Source of the DNA: G965279355 sp965279355
GTDB lineage: Bacteria; Pseudomonadota; Alphaproteobacteria; CACIAM-22H2
Direction of reading: 5' to 3'
Assembly: GCA_965279355.1 (NCBI GenBank)
Contig: OZ257155.1
Location: forward strand, 3,348,001 to 3,412,000
Length of the DNA: 64,000 bases
The position numbers and the translations under genes were made by a program. Under the pieces are notes generated by a model. The model ran no database searches. It had not been told where the DNA came from and was given only the letters and a program-made list of their open reading frames with translations. Of this stretch, positions 1 to 8,482 are shown one piece after another. Each line of letters opens with the position of its first letter. Positions within the stretch are counted from its first letter, which is position 1.

Positions 1-615
1 GCCGCGTTGCACGAAGGTGATGGTGGAACCGCGGGCGCCGGTATCGAGGACCGGCACGTTCCTGTAGAGATCGGCGACGAACTGCTTCGCCTTCTCCGGC
101 GTGCCGCCCGGCTGCTTGAGCGCGTAGGCCCAAGCCGCCAGGTAATTCCAGCGGGCGCCGCCCGATGTCTTCGGGTTCGGCGTGATGACCTTGACGCCGG
201 ACTTCACCAGATCGTCCCAGTCCTTGATGCCCTTCGGATTTCCCTTCCGCACCAGGAAGACGATGGTGGACGTATAGGGTGAGCTGTTGCTGGGCAGGCG
301 CGCCTGCCAATCCCTGGCGATCAGACCACGCTCGGCGATGGCGTCGATGTCATAAGCAAGCGCCAGCGTCACGACATCGGCGTCGACGCCGTCAATGACC
401 GCACGGGCCTGGGCCCCGGCGCCGCCATGCGATTGATTGATCCTGACCGTCTGGCCCGTCTTGTCCTTCCATTGCTTGAGGAAGGCGGCATTGATCTGCT
501 GATAGAGCTCGCGCGTCGGATCGTAGGAGACGTTGAGCAACGTCTGGGCGTTGACGGAACCGACGCCGAGAAGGGCGACGGCAAGCAGCCCCGCAAAGAT
601 TTTACGAAGAGGCAT
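1..615 (-). CDS. sbp: Sulfate ABC transporter substrate-binding protein (partial, C-terminus off the window)
   Basis: This is the N-terminal about 205 residues of a periplasmic sulfate/thiosulfate-binding protein, which delivers sulfate to a CysTWA-type importer. The reverse strand opens with ATG at 615 and a signal peptide (MPLRKIFAGLLAVALLG..., ending near VNAQ). It continues with the family hallmark NVSYDPTRELY and then INQSHGGAGAQARAVIDG, which shape the sulfate site in Sbp/CysP. The frame is open to base 1, so the stop and the transporter genes probably lie to the left. A small gene of the same orientation ends 61 bases upstream. Sbp and CysP cannot be separated from this fragment. The family call is secure; the symbol is less so. 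Confidence 0.9.
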   Translation of the reverse strand, partial: MPLRKIFAGLLAVALLGVGSVNAQTLLNVSYDPTRELYQQINAAFLKQWKDKTGQTVRINQSHGGAGAQARAVIDGVDADVVTLALAYDIDAIAERGLIARDWQARLPSNSSPYTSTIVFLVRKGNPKGIKDWDDLVKSGVKVITPNPKTSGGARWNYLAAWAYALKQPGGTPEKAKQFVADLYRNVPVLDTGARGSTITFVQRG

Positions 616-676
616 GATGATCCCCGTGATTGAGCCGCGGATGGCGGCGGTCAAACGACGACTGGATGAATGACGA

Positions 677-949
677 TCAGCGGCTGGTGCCGGCGCTGCG
701 CCCACTGCCGCACTCGGCGAACAGGATCGCGTCGGCGACCGCTGGTGTCGGGCCATCAAGGCCGAGACGGCGACGCGCTCCGTGCATGATACGGCCGAGC
801 GAGCGGCTGTCGACGCCGTCGCGCGCCATCAGCAATTTCAGGATCGGATCGTCGAGGATTTCATCGAGCCTGGGCTCGGGATCGTCGCGTCGCGTGCCGT
901 AGGCGCGGTTGAGGCGCCAGGCCGGCTGTTTGCGAAGAAGGACAGTCAT
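677..949 (-). CDS. Small conserved-looking hypothetical protein (90 aa)
   Basis: I do not recognise a function. The 90-residue product begins MTVLLRKQPAWRLNRAYGTR and has a compact charged helical core (DEILDDPILKLLMARDGVD, then LGRIMHGARRRLG). It has no signal peptide or membrane segment. The ATG at 949 is preceded by a GGGAG ribosome site about 7 bases away, which favours it over the upstream in-frame ATG at 997. The gene is co-oriented with the sulfate-binding protein 61 bases downstream and may share its transcript, but a role in sulfur uptake is only inferred from position. A GC-rich hairpin lies just upstream at 994-1013. Confidence 0.6.
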   Translation of the reverse strand: MTVLLRKQPAWRLNRAYGTRRDDPEPRLDEILDDPILKLLMARDGVDSRSLGRIMHGARRRLGLDGPTPAVADAILFAECGSGRSAGTSR

Positions 950-1343
950 TGGCAAATCTCCCTGTGGGTTACACATGTGGGTTTCAAACGGGCCCACGGA
1001 GATCGCTCCGTGGCGCTTTAGCTGTTGGTGACGCGGTGCAAGCTGCCCTTCAAATTCCGCGAACCGGAACGCATCCGGTCAATTCGTGCTCACTATCTCC
1101 TTATCGAGGAACCGGCCTGTTCGGGAAACTGGGTCGCCAACCCGCGCAAGCGGAGCGTCGACACCCCGATCATCGCGGGATGTTGGCCAGGGGACAAATG
1201 AGAAAATCTTTAGGGTGACCGACGGAAATTTTGCGGTGCGGGATCGATTAATACGCCAAATTCAATGAACTTGTGCGCCTGTGACATTTACAGGCAATCG
1301 TGACACGGCAATGACACAAAGCCGGCCTTTCGAACGCCGCCCG
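950..1343. other. Intergenic region without a supported gene
   Basis: Apart from the hairpin at 994-1013 I see no convincing gene here. The stretch 1195-1290 is relatively AT-rich and is a plausible place for the promoter of the leftward small gene and the sulfate-binding protein gene, but I could not pick out a good -35/-10 pair. Short open frames on both strands lack ribosome sites and recognisable protein character. Confidence 0.4.
994..1013. repeat. 8-bp perfect hairpin upstream of the 90-aa gene
   Basis: The sequence CCACGGAG-ATCG-CTCCGTGG is a perfect 8-bp stem with a four-base loop, 45 bases upstream of the small gene on the reverse strand. No T-tract follows on either strand, so a standard Rho-independent terminator is unlikely. 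It could be a leader-RNA hairpin or a protein-binding palindrome. Confidence 0.5.
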
Positions 1344-1544
1344 TTACCCAGGGACCGTTCCAGCCCCGCTCACGCGCGCAACTGCGGCCGTTTCGCTCGC
1401 CTGCAGCATCCGAAGTTCCAGGCTCGATTGATCGTCGAGATAGAGCATCGGACGATCCATTTCGGAGAACGGCGGCAGATCGTCGTGCCAGCTCTCCGGC
1501 TTTCGATACCAGGGACGGCTCGGCTGGCGTGAACAGGATTTCAT
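1344..1544 (-). CDS. Possible small hypothetical protein (66 aa)
   Basis: A 66-codon frame starts MKSCSRQPSRPWYRKPESWH and contains DLPPFSEMDRPMLYLDD, a composition more protein-like than most chance frames in this GC-rich DNA. It has no signal peptide or membrane segment. The ATG at 1544 has only a weak purine stretch (GGATTGGAAA) upstream. It sits alone between the small gene at 677-949 and the end of the first MFS gene. I do not recognise it, and it may be spurious. Confidence 0.35.
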   Translation of the reverse strand: MKSCSRQPSRPWYRKPESWHDDLPPFSEMDRPMLYLDDQSSLELRMLQASETAAVARVSGAGTVPG

Positions 1545-1670
1545 GGCGCGTTTCCAATCCGAACGACGGTGATTGCGCACACATCATCGCGAATACATGG
1601 CGTTTGCGGCAAATGTGATTTTTCTTTCAGCGGGGCGCAAGCGCTCCGATCGGCGTGCGGCAGCGATGTG

Positions 1671-2849
1671 TCAGCCGCGGCGCTTGATCAGGAAAGCGCC
1701 GGCCAGGGCGGCTCCGCCGGTCACAAAGTATGTCACCGTCAGCGACAATGACGATTCGATGGTGACGCCGGCAATCAGCACGGCGGTAATGCCGCCGCTC
1801 AGATTCTGGATCGCATTGGTCAGACCGGCGGCCGTGCCGGCAAGCTGCGGGTACAGGCTGACGCTGGCGGCATAGACGGACGGCATGACGATGCCGTTGC
1901 TGATGCCGACGATGAAGAACGGCACCAGCACCGTCCAGGGCAGTGCAATCGGCATCAGCGCGGCCTGAATGATCCCGCTCACGACGAGAATGAGGCCGCC
2001 AAACAGGATCAGCCGGTCGAGATCGATTTTTCCCACCATGCGGTGAGTGATGAAACTGCCGAAAAGAAATCCGAGCGGACAGGCCATGCTGTAGATGCCG
2101 AACTCCGCCGGCGTCAGACCGTAAAGGTCGATCATGATCACGGGACCGGCGGTGACGAACGCGTAGAAGCTCGCGCCGACGCTGCTGATCGCCAGCATAT
2201 AGCCGAGATACTGCGGTGACCGAAGAAGGGTCATGAGCCCGCGGCCCATGCCGCGCAGGAGCGTGCTCTGATTCTGTAGTGTCGTGTTGGTCTCCGGCAG
2301 GATCAGACGCGCCAGGATCATCAGTCCCATCGTCCAGAGGGCGAGGATCAGAAAGATCCAGCGCCAGCCGAACCATATCTGGATATAGCCGCCAATGACC
2401 GGCGCCAGCACCGGCACGATGGTGAGCGCCATCACCATCACCGACATCGCCCGGACTGTTCCATCGCGGTCGAACATGTCGCGCACCGCCGCGCGCGCGA
2501 TGGTGTTGCCGGCGCAGGCGCCCAGAGCCTGCAGCACGCGGCCGATCAGGAGGATTTCGACGGTCGGCGCCAGCGCGCAGAGCAGACTGGCGCCGACGCA
2601 AAGCAGATTGCCGAACATCAGGGTGCCGCGCCGCCCGAAACGATCTGAAAGCGGCCCAACGACAATGTTACCGAGGCCGAAGGCGACGACATAGGCCGCG
2701 ACGGTGAACTGGACCTGTCCGACGGGAACGCCAAGATCGCGCGCCATCGCGGGAATTGACGGGATATACATCGTCGATGCGAGAACACCGACGGAACTGA
2801 CGGCGGTGAGTACGATCAGCGTGGTGCGGTGGGGAAAGGCGGCGCTCAT
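1671..2849 (-). CDS. MFS transporter, Bcr/CflA drug-efflux type (copy 1 of 3)
   Basis: This is a 392-residue inner-membrane major facilitator, predicted to export small hydrophobic compounds by proton antiport. It has twelve hydrophobic segments. The N-terminus carries the family signature TMYIPSIPAMARDLGV, followed by the MFS motif A GPLSDRFGRRG between TM2 and TM3 and GRVLQALGACAGNTIARA in TM4. Its ATG at 2849 overlaps the stop of the upstream copy by four bases (ATGA), so translation is probably coupled. The frame stays open far upstream of this ATG, but that part is out-of-phase sequence of the neighbouring gene and not part of the protein. Length is normal for the Bcr/CflA family. The substrate is unknown. 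Confidence 0.92.
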   Translation of the reverse strand: MSAAFPHRTTLIVLTAVSSVGVLASTMYIPSIPAMARDLGVPVGQVQFTVAAYVVAFGLGNIVVGPLSDRFGRRGTLMFGNLLCVGASLLCALAPTVEILLIGRVLQALGACAGNTIARAAVRDMFDRDGTVRAMSVMVMALTIVPVLAPVIGGYIQIWFGWRWIFLILALWTMGLMILARLILPETNTTLQNQSTLLRGMGRGLMTLLRSPQYLGYMLAISSVGASFYAFVTAGPVIMIDLYGLTPAEFGIYSMACPLGFLFGSFITHRMVGKIDLDRLILFGGLILVVSGIIQAALMPIALPWTVLVPFFIVGISNGIVMPSVYAASVSLYPQLAGTAAGLTNAIQNLSGGITAVLIAGVTIESSLSLTVTYFVTGGAALAGAFLIKRRG

Positions 2850-4024
2850 GACGTGCCGCGTCTGGCCAGCATGGCGCCATACAGTGTAACGCCCGCCGTC
2901 ACCAGAAACAGGATGGCGATCGGCCAGGCCGAATGATGCGGCACGAGTGCCATGGCGATTGTCGCGATGCAGGCGCCGACGGTCTGGATGAAGCCCGCCA
3001 GCCCGGAAGCCGTTCCTGCAAGCTGCGGATGGATGCTGACACCGCCGGCGTTGGCATTGGGCATGGCCAGGCCATGGCCGAGGCCCATGACCAGCAGCGG
3101 CACCAGAATCGTCCAGCCGCTCGGCACCTCGGCCATCGCCGCCATCAGTACGCCGGAGACGACCAGAAATCCGCCGCCATAGAGTATCAGCTTGTCGATT
3201 CCCGTACTCAGGACGAACCGCCGCGAAAGGTAGCTGCCGGCGAAAAAGCCGATCGTGCCGGACACGCCGTAATACGCATACTGCTCGGGCGGAATGTGAA
3301 AATGATCGATGAGCAGGACCGGCGCCGCGGCGCTGAAGCCGAAAAACGCCGCCCCACCGCCTGCAACAACGATGGCATAACCGATAAAGCGCGACGAGCG
3401 GAGCAGGGCCGACATGCCGGTCGCAAAGCCGCGCAGCATGCCAAGCTGGTTCTGCAGGTTCAGGTTGGTCTCCGGCAGCTTCCACGCAATCGTTCCAAAC
3501 AGCAGGATGCCGATGAACGTCATGAAGACGAAGTTGGCACGCCAGCCGAACCAGATGTGGAGATAGCCGCCAAGGATCGGCGAGAAGACCGGGATCAGCG
3601 TGACACCCATCGCCAGTGCCGCCATGGCACGCGCGGTACCGTCCCTGTCGAACAGATCGCGGACCATCGCGCGCGCTAGCGCCATGCCGGCGCACGCGCC
3701 GACGGCCTGGATCGCGCGGGCGATCAGCAGCATTTCGATATTCGGCGCAACGGCGCATGCCGCCGTCGCCACAATGCTGACGGCCATGCCGCCGAGCAGC
3801 ACGCCGCGCCGTCCGAAACGGTCGGACAGCGGGCCCATGACCAGCATGCTGAGCGCGAAGGCGACGAGATACGTCGTCAGCGTCAGCTGAACCTGCCCGA
3901 CCGGCACGTTGAGATCGCGCGCCATGTCCGGAATCGACGGCATGTAGATCGACGTCGCGACCAGGCCGAAGGCGTTGGACGCGACAAGGATCGCCAGAAT
4001 GATGCGTCTGAGGGAGGGGGACAT
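2846..4024 (-). CDS. MFS transporter, Bcr/CflA drug-efflux type (copy 2 of 3)
   Basis: This is a 392-residue proton-driven exporter with twelve membrane segments, clearly paralogous to both neighbours. It shows TSIYMPSIPDMARDLNV at the start of the transmembrane core, motif A GPLSDRFGRRG, and ARAIQAVGACAGMALARA in TM4. It is the middle gene of three on the reverse strand: 44 bases separate it from the upstream copy, and its stop overlaps the start of the downstream copy by four bases. The three genes are therefore probably one transcript. Whether they form hetero-complexes, divide substrates or are recent duplicates cannot be read from the sequence. The substrate is unknown. Confidence 0.92.
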   Translation of the reverse strand: MSPSLRRIILAILVASNAFGLVATSIYMPSIPDMARDLNVPVGQVQLTLTTYLVAFALSMLVMGPLSDRFGRRGVLLGGMAVSIVATAACAVAPNIEMLLIARAIQAVGACAGMALARAMVRDLFDRDGTARAMAALAMGVTLIPVFSPILGGYLHIWFGWRANFVFMTFIGILLFGTIAWKLPETNLNLQNQLGMLRGFATGMSALLRSSRFIGYAIVVAGGGAAFFGFSAAAPVLLIDHFHIPPEQYAYYGVSGTIGFFAGSYLSRRFVLSTGIDKLILYGGGFLVVSGVLMAAMAEVPSGWTILVPLLVMGLGHGLAMPNANAGGVSIHPQLAGTASGLAGFIQTVGACIATIAMALVPHHSAWPIAILFLVTAGVTLYGAMLARRGTS

Positions 4025-4068
4025 GCGGGGATCGAAGCCTAGCAGCTTTGGCGGCGGCGGACAGCCGC

Positions 4069-5256
4069 TTAGCCGCGGGCCGACAGCAGCGACCCGAAGA
4101 CGATCAGCGCGCTGCAGCCGATGAACAGGAGTCCGATCGGCAGGGTCGAATGAATGTCGGCGGCGGCCATGGCGAGGGTTGCCGCCGCTGCGCCCAGCAT
4201 CTGCACCGATCCGGCAAGACCCGATGCCGCGCCGGCAAGGTGCGGATAGACACTGACACAGCCGGCGCTGGCATTGGGCATGACAAACCCGTTATTGACA
4301 CCCAGCAGAACGAAACCCGGAATGATCCAGAGCGGATCGAGGATCGTCGTGACGCTGAGCATATAGATGCCGCCGCAGGCCAGGATCGCGCCGCCGACCC
4401 GAATCATGCGATCGACGCCGAACCGCCTCACGAGGAGACTGGTCAGATAGCTGCCAAGCACGAAGCCGCACGGCGGCAACGCGGCGAAATAGCCGTAGTG
4501 GTTGGGCGCAACGCCGAGTTGATCGATGAGAACGATGGGTATAGAGGCAAGAAAACCGAACGCGGCACCGCTGCCGCCCGCGGTGGCCAGCGCATACCCG
4601 TTGAAGCGTCGCGAACGGAACAGCGTCTTTATGCTGCTGGTGACACCGGTGAGCAGCGTCGTCTGATTCTGCAGGTTATTGTTTGTCTCCGGCAGCCAGC
4701 GCCAGATGATTGCCATGAGCAGGACCGCCGCGATCGCGACGATGGCGAAATTCCAGCGCCAGCCCAGCCAGACATGCACGTAGCCACCGACAATCGGCGA
4801 GAGGATCGGGACGACGGAAATGACCATGCCGACAATCGCCATGGCGCGCGCCGTGCTGTCGCGGTCGTAGAGATCGCGCACCATCGCGCGGGAAATCGCC
4901 ATGCCGACGCATGCGCCGACGGCCTGCATGGCCCGTCCCGCCAGCAGCGTGTCGATGCCGGGCGCGAAGGTGCAGATCACGCTGGAGACAGCGCAGATTC
5001 CCGTGCCGACCAGGAGAATGACCCGGCGGCCGAAGCGGTCGGAGAGCGGACCCAGCAGCACCTGGCTGACGCCGAAGGCGACCAGATAGACGGTCAAGGT
5101 CATCTGAATCGACGAAATCGGCACGCCGAGATCGCGCGCCATGTCGGGGATCGACGGCACGTAGATGACCGACGGCAAAAGGCCGAGGGCGGCGATCGCG
5201 CAGAGGATCGCCAGAAGGACGGAGCGGCTGGGGAGCATAGTCGGGGAGGTGTTCAA
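4069..5256 (-). CDS. MFS transporter, Bcr/CflA drug-efflux type (copy 3 of 3)
   Basis: This 395-residue exporter is first in transcription order of the three tandem MFS genes. It has twelve membrane segments, SVIYVPSIPDMARDLGV near the N-terminus, motif A GPLSDRFGRRV, and GRAMQAVGACVGMAISRA in TM4. A second in-frame ATG at 5238 (MLPSRSVLL) gives a more typical N-terminus, so the start is uncertain by six codons. It is divergent from the Bug-receptor gene at 5427; the 170-base gap should carry both promoters. No regulator sits next to the cluster, which is unusual for drug-efflux genes. Confidence 0.92.
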   Translation of the reverse strand: MNTSPTMLPSRSVLLAILCAIAALGLLPSVIYVPSIPDMARDLGVPISSIQMTLTVYLVAFGVSQVLLGPLSDRFGRRVILLVGTGICAVSSVICTFAPGIDTLLAGRAMQAVGACVGMAISRAMVRDLYDRDSTARAMAIVGMVISVVPILSPIVGGYVHVWLGWRWNFAIVAIAAVLLMAIIWRWLPETNNNLQNQTTLLTGVTSSIKTLFRSRRFNGYALATAGGSGAAFGFLASIPIVLIDQLGVAPNHYGYFAALPPCGFVLGSYLTSLLVRRFGVDRMIRVGGAILACGGIYMLSVTTILDPLWIIPGFVLLGVNNGFVMPNASAGCVSVYPHLAGAASGLAGSVQMLGAAAATLAMAAADIHSTLPIGLLFIGCSALIVFGSLLSARG

Positions 5257-5426
5257 AAACCGATCCTAACAGGTTCGTCCCGGCACTTCGACTGTGACGA
5301 GTTGACTCCGGTTTCCCGCCACCCAACAATCAAGGCACGCCACATGGCACCCAAAAGGAAGCCGGTGTAAGTTAGCCGAACAATTCAAACACGGACGCCA
5401 ACGTCCGGTTAACAGGAGGAAACGAC

Positions 5427-6401
5427 ATGACTCGGGTCAAAACCGCGCTGCTGGGCGCTTTTGCGGCGACGGCGCTGTTCACTGCACCGGTCTCGGCGCA
5501 GCAGGACTATCCCAATCGCGAAATCCACACGGTCTGCGGCTATGTCGCGGGATCCGGTGCCGACGTCATCGTCCGGTATTTCTCCGCCAAGATCAGCGAA
5601 CTTGCCGGCAAGCCGGTGGTGGTCGAAAACAAACCGGGAGCGCTGGGCCAGATCGCCGCCGAAGCGGGCGCACGCGCCAAGCCCGACGGCTACACCATGT
5701 ATATGACCGCCGGCAGCTCGCTGGCCTCGATGCCGAGCATGGTCAAATCGGTGAAGGTCGACCCGCGTCGCGATTATGCGATGGTGACGACGCTCACCAA
5801 GTTCTCCTTCATCCTGGTCGTGGCGCCGAACTATCCGGCCAAGAACGTTGCGGATCTGACCGCGCTGCTGAAGACGAAGCCGCAGCATGGTCTCTATGGC
5901 GCGACCGCGCCAAGCGGCCTCATCTCCAGCGAACTTTATAAGTCGCTGGCCGGTCTCACCACGACTCAGGTCAACTATCGCGACGCGGTTGCCGCGACCA
6001 ACGATCTGCTCGGCGGCAGCATCGATTTCTCGTTCATGGACCCGATTGCGGCGCTGGCACAGATTCGCGCGGGCAAGCTGCGCGGTCTTGCGGTCGCCGC
6101 CTCGGAACGGCTGAACGCCGTCCCCGAACTGCCGTCGATGCGGGAAGAGGGTGTTGCCGGTCTCAACGTGCAGACCTGGTGGGCGGTGATGATGCCGGCC
6201 GGCACGCCAAAGCCGATCGTCGACAAGGCGGCAGGCTGGTTCAATCAGGTCGTGGTGTCCGAGGAAACAAAAAAGTTCCTGACCAATATCGGTGCCGATC
6301 CGTTTCCGGGTACGCCCGAAAGCGCCAAGAAGCTGATGGATTCCGAGGTCGATGCGTGGGCCGACTACATCAGGCTCGCCAAGATCGAGCCGGTCGGCTG
6401 A
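5427..6401 (+). CDS. Bug/TctC-family periplasmic solute receptor
   Basis: This 324-residue periplasmic receptor belongs to the tripartite tricarboxylate transporter (TctC, or Bug) family, which binds carboxylates and similar small molecules. A signal peptide (MTRVKTALLGAFAATALF, cleavage near SAQ) is followed by QQDYPNREIHTVCGYVAGSGADV, the family's first ligand loop, and VVVENKPGALGQIAAEAGARA, its second. The start is well set by AGGAGGA at 5414-5420, six bases before the ATG. No TctA/TctB membrane subunits are in the window, as is common for orphan Bug proteins. A CYP199A-like P450 follows 56 bases downstream, suggesting but not proving an aromatic acid ligand. Confidence 0.92.
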   Translation: MTRVKTALLGAFAATALFTAPVSAQQDYPNREIHTVCGYVAGSGADVIVRYFSAKISELAGKPVVVENKPGALGQIAAEAGARAKPDGYTMYMTAGSSLASMPSMVKSVKVDPRRDYAMVTTLTKFSFILVVAPNYPAKNVADLTALLKTKPQHGLYGATAPSGLISSELYKSLAGLTTTQVNYRDAVAATNDLLGGSIDFSFMDPIAALAQIRAGKLRGLAVAASERLNAVPELPSMREEGVAGLNVQTWWAVMMPAGTPKPIVDKAAGWFNQVVVSEETKKFLTNIGADPFPGTPESAKKLMDSEVDAWADYIRLAKIEPVG

Positions 6402-6457
6402 TTTCGCCCTTTCATATGCGCTGCCGCTGACCGGCGGCAGCGCATGGGAGCCTGAGC

Positions 6458-7660
6458 ATGGAGATCGCGACCCGGCCGACAGCGCCTGTCTCGTCGATCG
6501 ATCCGTTTTCCGAGCCCTTCTTTCGCGACCCCTATCCGGCGCACGCGGAGCTGCGCGCGGCCGGACCCGTTGTCTGGCTGGAGAAATACGGCGTCTTTGC
6601 TATGGCGCGCTACAAGCAGGTGCGCGCCGCGCTGATGGACTGGAAGACGTTCAGCTCGGCGGCCGGTGTCGGCATCGACGATTTCCGCAAGACGCGTCCG
6701 TGGCGACCGCCCAGCCTGATGCTGGAGGTCGATCCGCCGATCCACACGAAGACGCATGGCGTGGTCGGTGGCGTGCTGTCGGCGATGGCGGCGAAGCAGA
6801 TCCGCGAGCGTTTCGAAGCCGAAGCGGAGCGCCTGGCCGACGATCTGGTGGCACGCGGCACATTCGATGCCGTGGCCGATCTGGCCGAGCCGTTTCCGCT
6901 CAAGGTGTTTGGCGATGCGATGGGGCTCCCTGAAGCCGGCCGCGAGAACCTGCTGCCGTTCAGCAATATGGTGTTCAACTCATTCGGACCGCAGAACGCG
7001 TTCTATCGCGCGGCGCAGGCGGCCGGCGAGCCGGCGCTGAAATGGGTGCAGTCGATGTGCGACCGCGCGGCGCTGGCCGACGGCGGTTTCGGCGCACAGA
7101 TCTTTGCCGCCGCGGATCGCGGCGAGGTGACGGTCGACGAGGCCGCGGTGCTGGTGCGCGGCCTGCTCACCGCCGGTCTCGACACGACGGTGAACGGCCT
7201 TTCAAATACGATCTACGCCTTTGCGACCAATCCCGAACAATGGCGGATCTATCGCGACGAGCCGGCGGTACGGCGCACGACGTTCGACGAGGCCATCCGC
7301 TGGGAGGCGCCGGTGCAGACCTTCTTCCGTACCACGACCGCGCCGGTCGAAGTGGAAGGCATCTCGATCGGCGAGGGCGAGAAGGTTCTGCTGTTCCTCG
7401 CTTCGGCCAATCGCGATCCCGCGAAATGGGAGACGCCGGACAGGTTCGATGTGCGGCGTAATCCCGCCGGACATGTCGCCTTCGGGCTCGGCATCCATGG
7501 CTGCGTCGGCCAGATCATCGCCAGGCTCGAAGCCGACGTGATGATGACCGTGATGGCGAAGCGCGTGGCGTCGTTCGAGCTGGCGGGCGAGCCGGAGCGG
7601 CGCTTCAACAACACACTGCGCGGTTTCGCGCGGCTGCCGGTGCGGGTTAAGCCGGTCTAA
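6458..7660 (+). CDS. Cytochrome P450, CYP199A-like
   Basis: This is a 400-residue soluble bacterial P450, a heme monooxygenase needing a ferredoxin and a reductase. The I-helix acid-alcohol pair is in TAGLDTTVNGL, the ExxR helix in FDEAIRWEAPVQTFFRTT, and the heme-binding loop in FGLGIHGCVGQIIARLE with the cysteine ligand. The text as a whole resembles the CYP199A family of Rhodopseudomonas, which O-demethylates para-methoxybenzoates: compare WRPPSL, AGLDTTVNG, SPVQTFFRTTT and RRFNNTLRGL. That substrate class is an inference from family resemblance. No ferredoxin or reductase gene is adjacent. It is co-oriented with the Bug receptor just upstream and overlaps the convergent VOC gene by four bases. 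Confidence 0.92.
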   Translation: MEIATRPTAPVSSIDPFSEPFFRDPYPAHAELRAAGPVVWLEKYGVFAMARYKQVRAALMDWKTFSSAAGVGIDDFRKTRPWRPPSLMLEVDPPIHTKTHGVVGGVLSAMAAKQIRERFEAEAERLADDLVARGTFDAVADLAEPFPLKVFGDAMGLPEAGRENLLPFSNMVFNSFGPQNAFYRAAQAAGEPALKWVQSMCDRAALADGGFGAQIFAAADRGEVTVDEAAVLVRGLLTAGLDTTVNGLSNTIYAFATNPEQWRIYRDEPAVRRTTFDEAIRWEAPVQTFFRTTTAPVEVEGISIGEGEKVLLFLASANRDPAKWETPDRFDVRRNPAGHVAFGLGIHGCVGQIIARLEADVMMTVMAKRVASFELAGEPERRFNNTLRGFARLPVRVKPV

Positions 7661-8274
7661 TCCCGCAGCAACGCCGTGTGCCTGGCGATCCACTCTTTCG
7701 AAGCGCCGGGCAGGGTCCGGAGCTCGTCGCTCATTTCGGTTTTGGTCTGTTCGACGGCCTCAAGCACCGTCTGGTCGTCGCCCCGTGCCGGTTCGCACGC
7801 GACCTCCAGCCGGATGCCGTTGGGATCGAAGAAGTAGATGCCCCACAGGCGTGGCAGCTGCCGGATCGGGCCGATATAGGAAATGCCGTTCTTCTTCAGC
7901 CGGTCCTCGATCTCCTTGAACCGCTCCGCCGTGACCGTGAAGGCGCAGTGCTGCATCGCGCCGATGGCATTGCGGTTGTGCGCGGGTTCCTTGCCTTTGG
8001 GAATCTCGAAGAAGGCGAGCAGGCTGTCGTTGCCCATATCGAAGAAATAGTGCCGCAGGTTTTCGTAGGGCGGATTGCCGCGATTGCCGGCGCCGGTCCC
8101 CAGTCCGGCCGGCACCTTCATCGCATGGACCAGCGGCATGCCGACAACATCGACATAAAAATCGATGGTCATCTTCATATCGTCGGTGCAGAGCGCGAGG
8201 TGATGCACGCCGCGCGTTGTGGATGTCGATGCAGCGGCAGCCGACGCCGTCGCTGAAAGCACTCCGTTATCCAT
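7657..8274 (-). CDS. VOC-family (glyoxalase/extradiol dioxygenase fold) protein
   Basis: This 205-residue vicinal-oxygen-chelate protein is probably a metal-dependent lyase, isomerase or dioxygenase-like enzyme. After a low-complexity Ala/Ser/Thr leader it has GVHHLALCTDDMKMTIDFYVDVVGMPLV, where the first His is the usual metal ligand. QHCAFTVTAERFKEIEDRL opens the second module, and WGIYFFDPNGIRLEVACEP carries the Glu ligand. A GGGAGGA ribosome site precedes the ATG at 8274. It converges on the P450 with a four-base overlap of stop codons. The substrate is unknown. The leader may be cleaved or simply disordered. Confidence 0.85.
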   Translation of the reverse strand: MDNGVLSATASAAAASTSTTRGVHHLALCTDDMKMTIDFYVDVVGMPLVHAMKVPAGLGTGAGNRGNPPYENLRHYFFDMGNDSLLAFFEIPKGKEPAHNRNAIGAMQHCAFTVTAERFKEIEDRLKKNGISYIGPIRQLPRLWGIYFFDPNGIRLEVACEPARGDDQTVLEAVEQTKTEMSDELRTLPGASKEWIARHTALLRD

Positions 8275-8482
8275 CGCTGGTCCTCCCTGGGCTGCCCTGA
8301 TCGTTGTCGGACGGGCGGTCCAAGATTAGTCCCTGATGTTAATCATGCGAACAAAAACATGAGCGGCGGCGGGATGCGGCCGAAAAGCCCGTAGATCGAA
8401 GGAGGTAGGCGCCAAGAGGCGGCGGCCGGATGACACTGCATTGCCACGGTATCAGCGCCCGCGCCGATGCTAGGTTCTGGCC

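Noticed and set aside
994..1013. Rho-independent terminator
   Set aside because: The hairpin is followed by no T-run on either strand.
2850..3758. N-terminal extension of the first MFS gene to about 695 residues
   Set aside because: The extension is out-of-phase sequence of MFS copy 2; the ATG at 2849 gives the normal length and an ATGA overlap.
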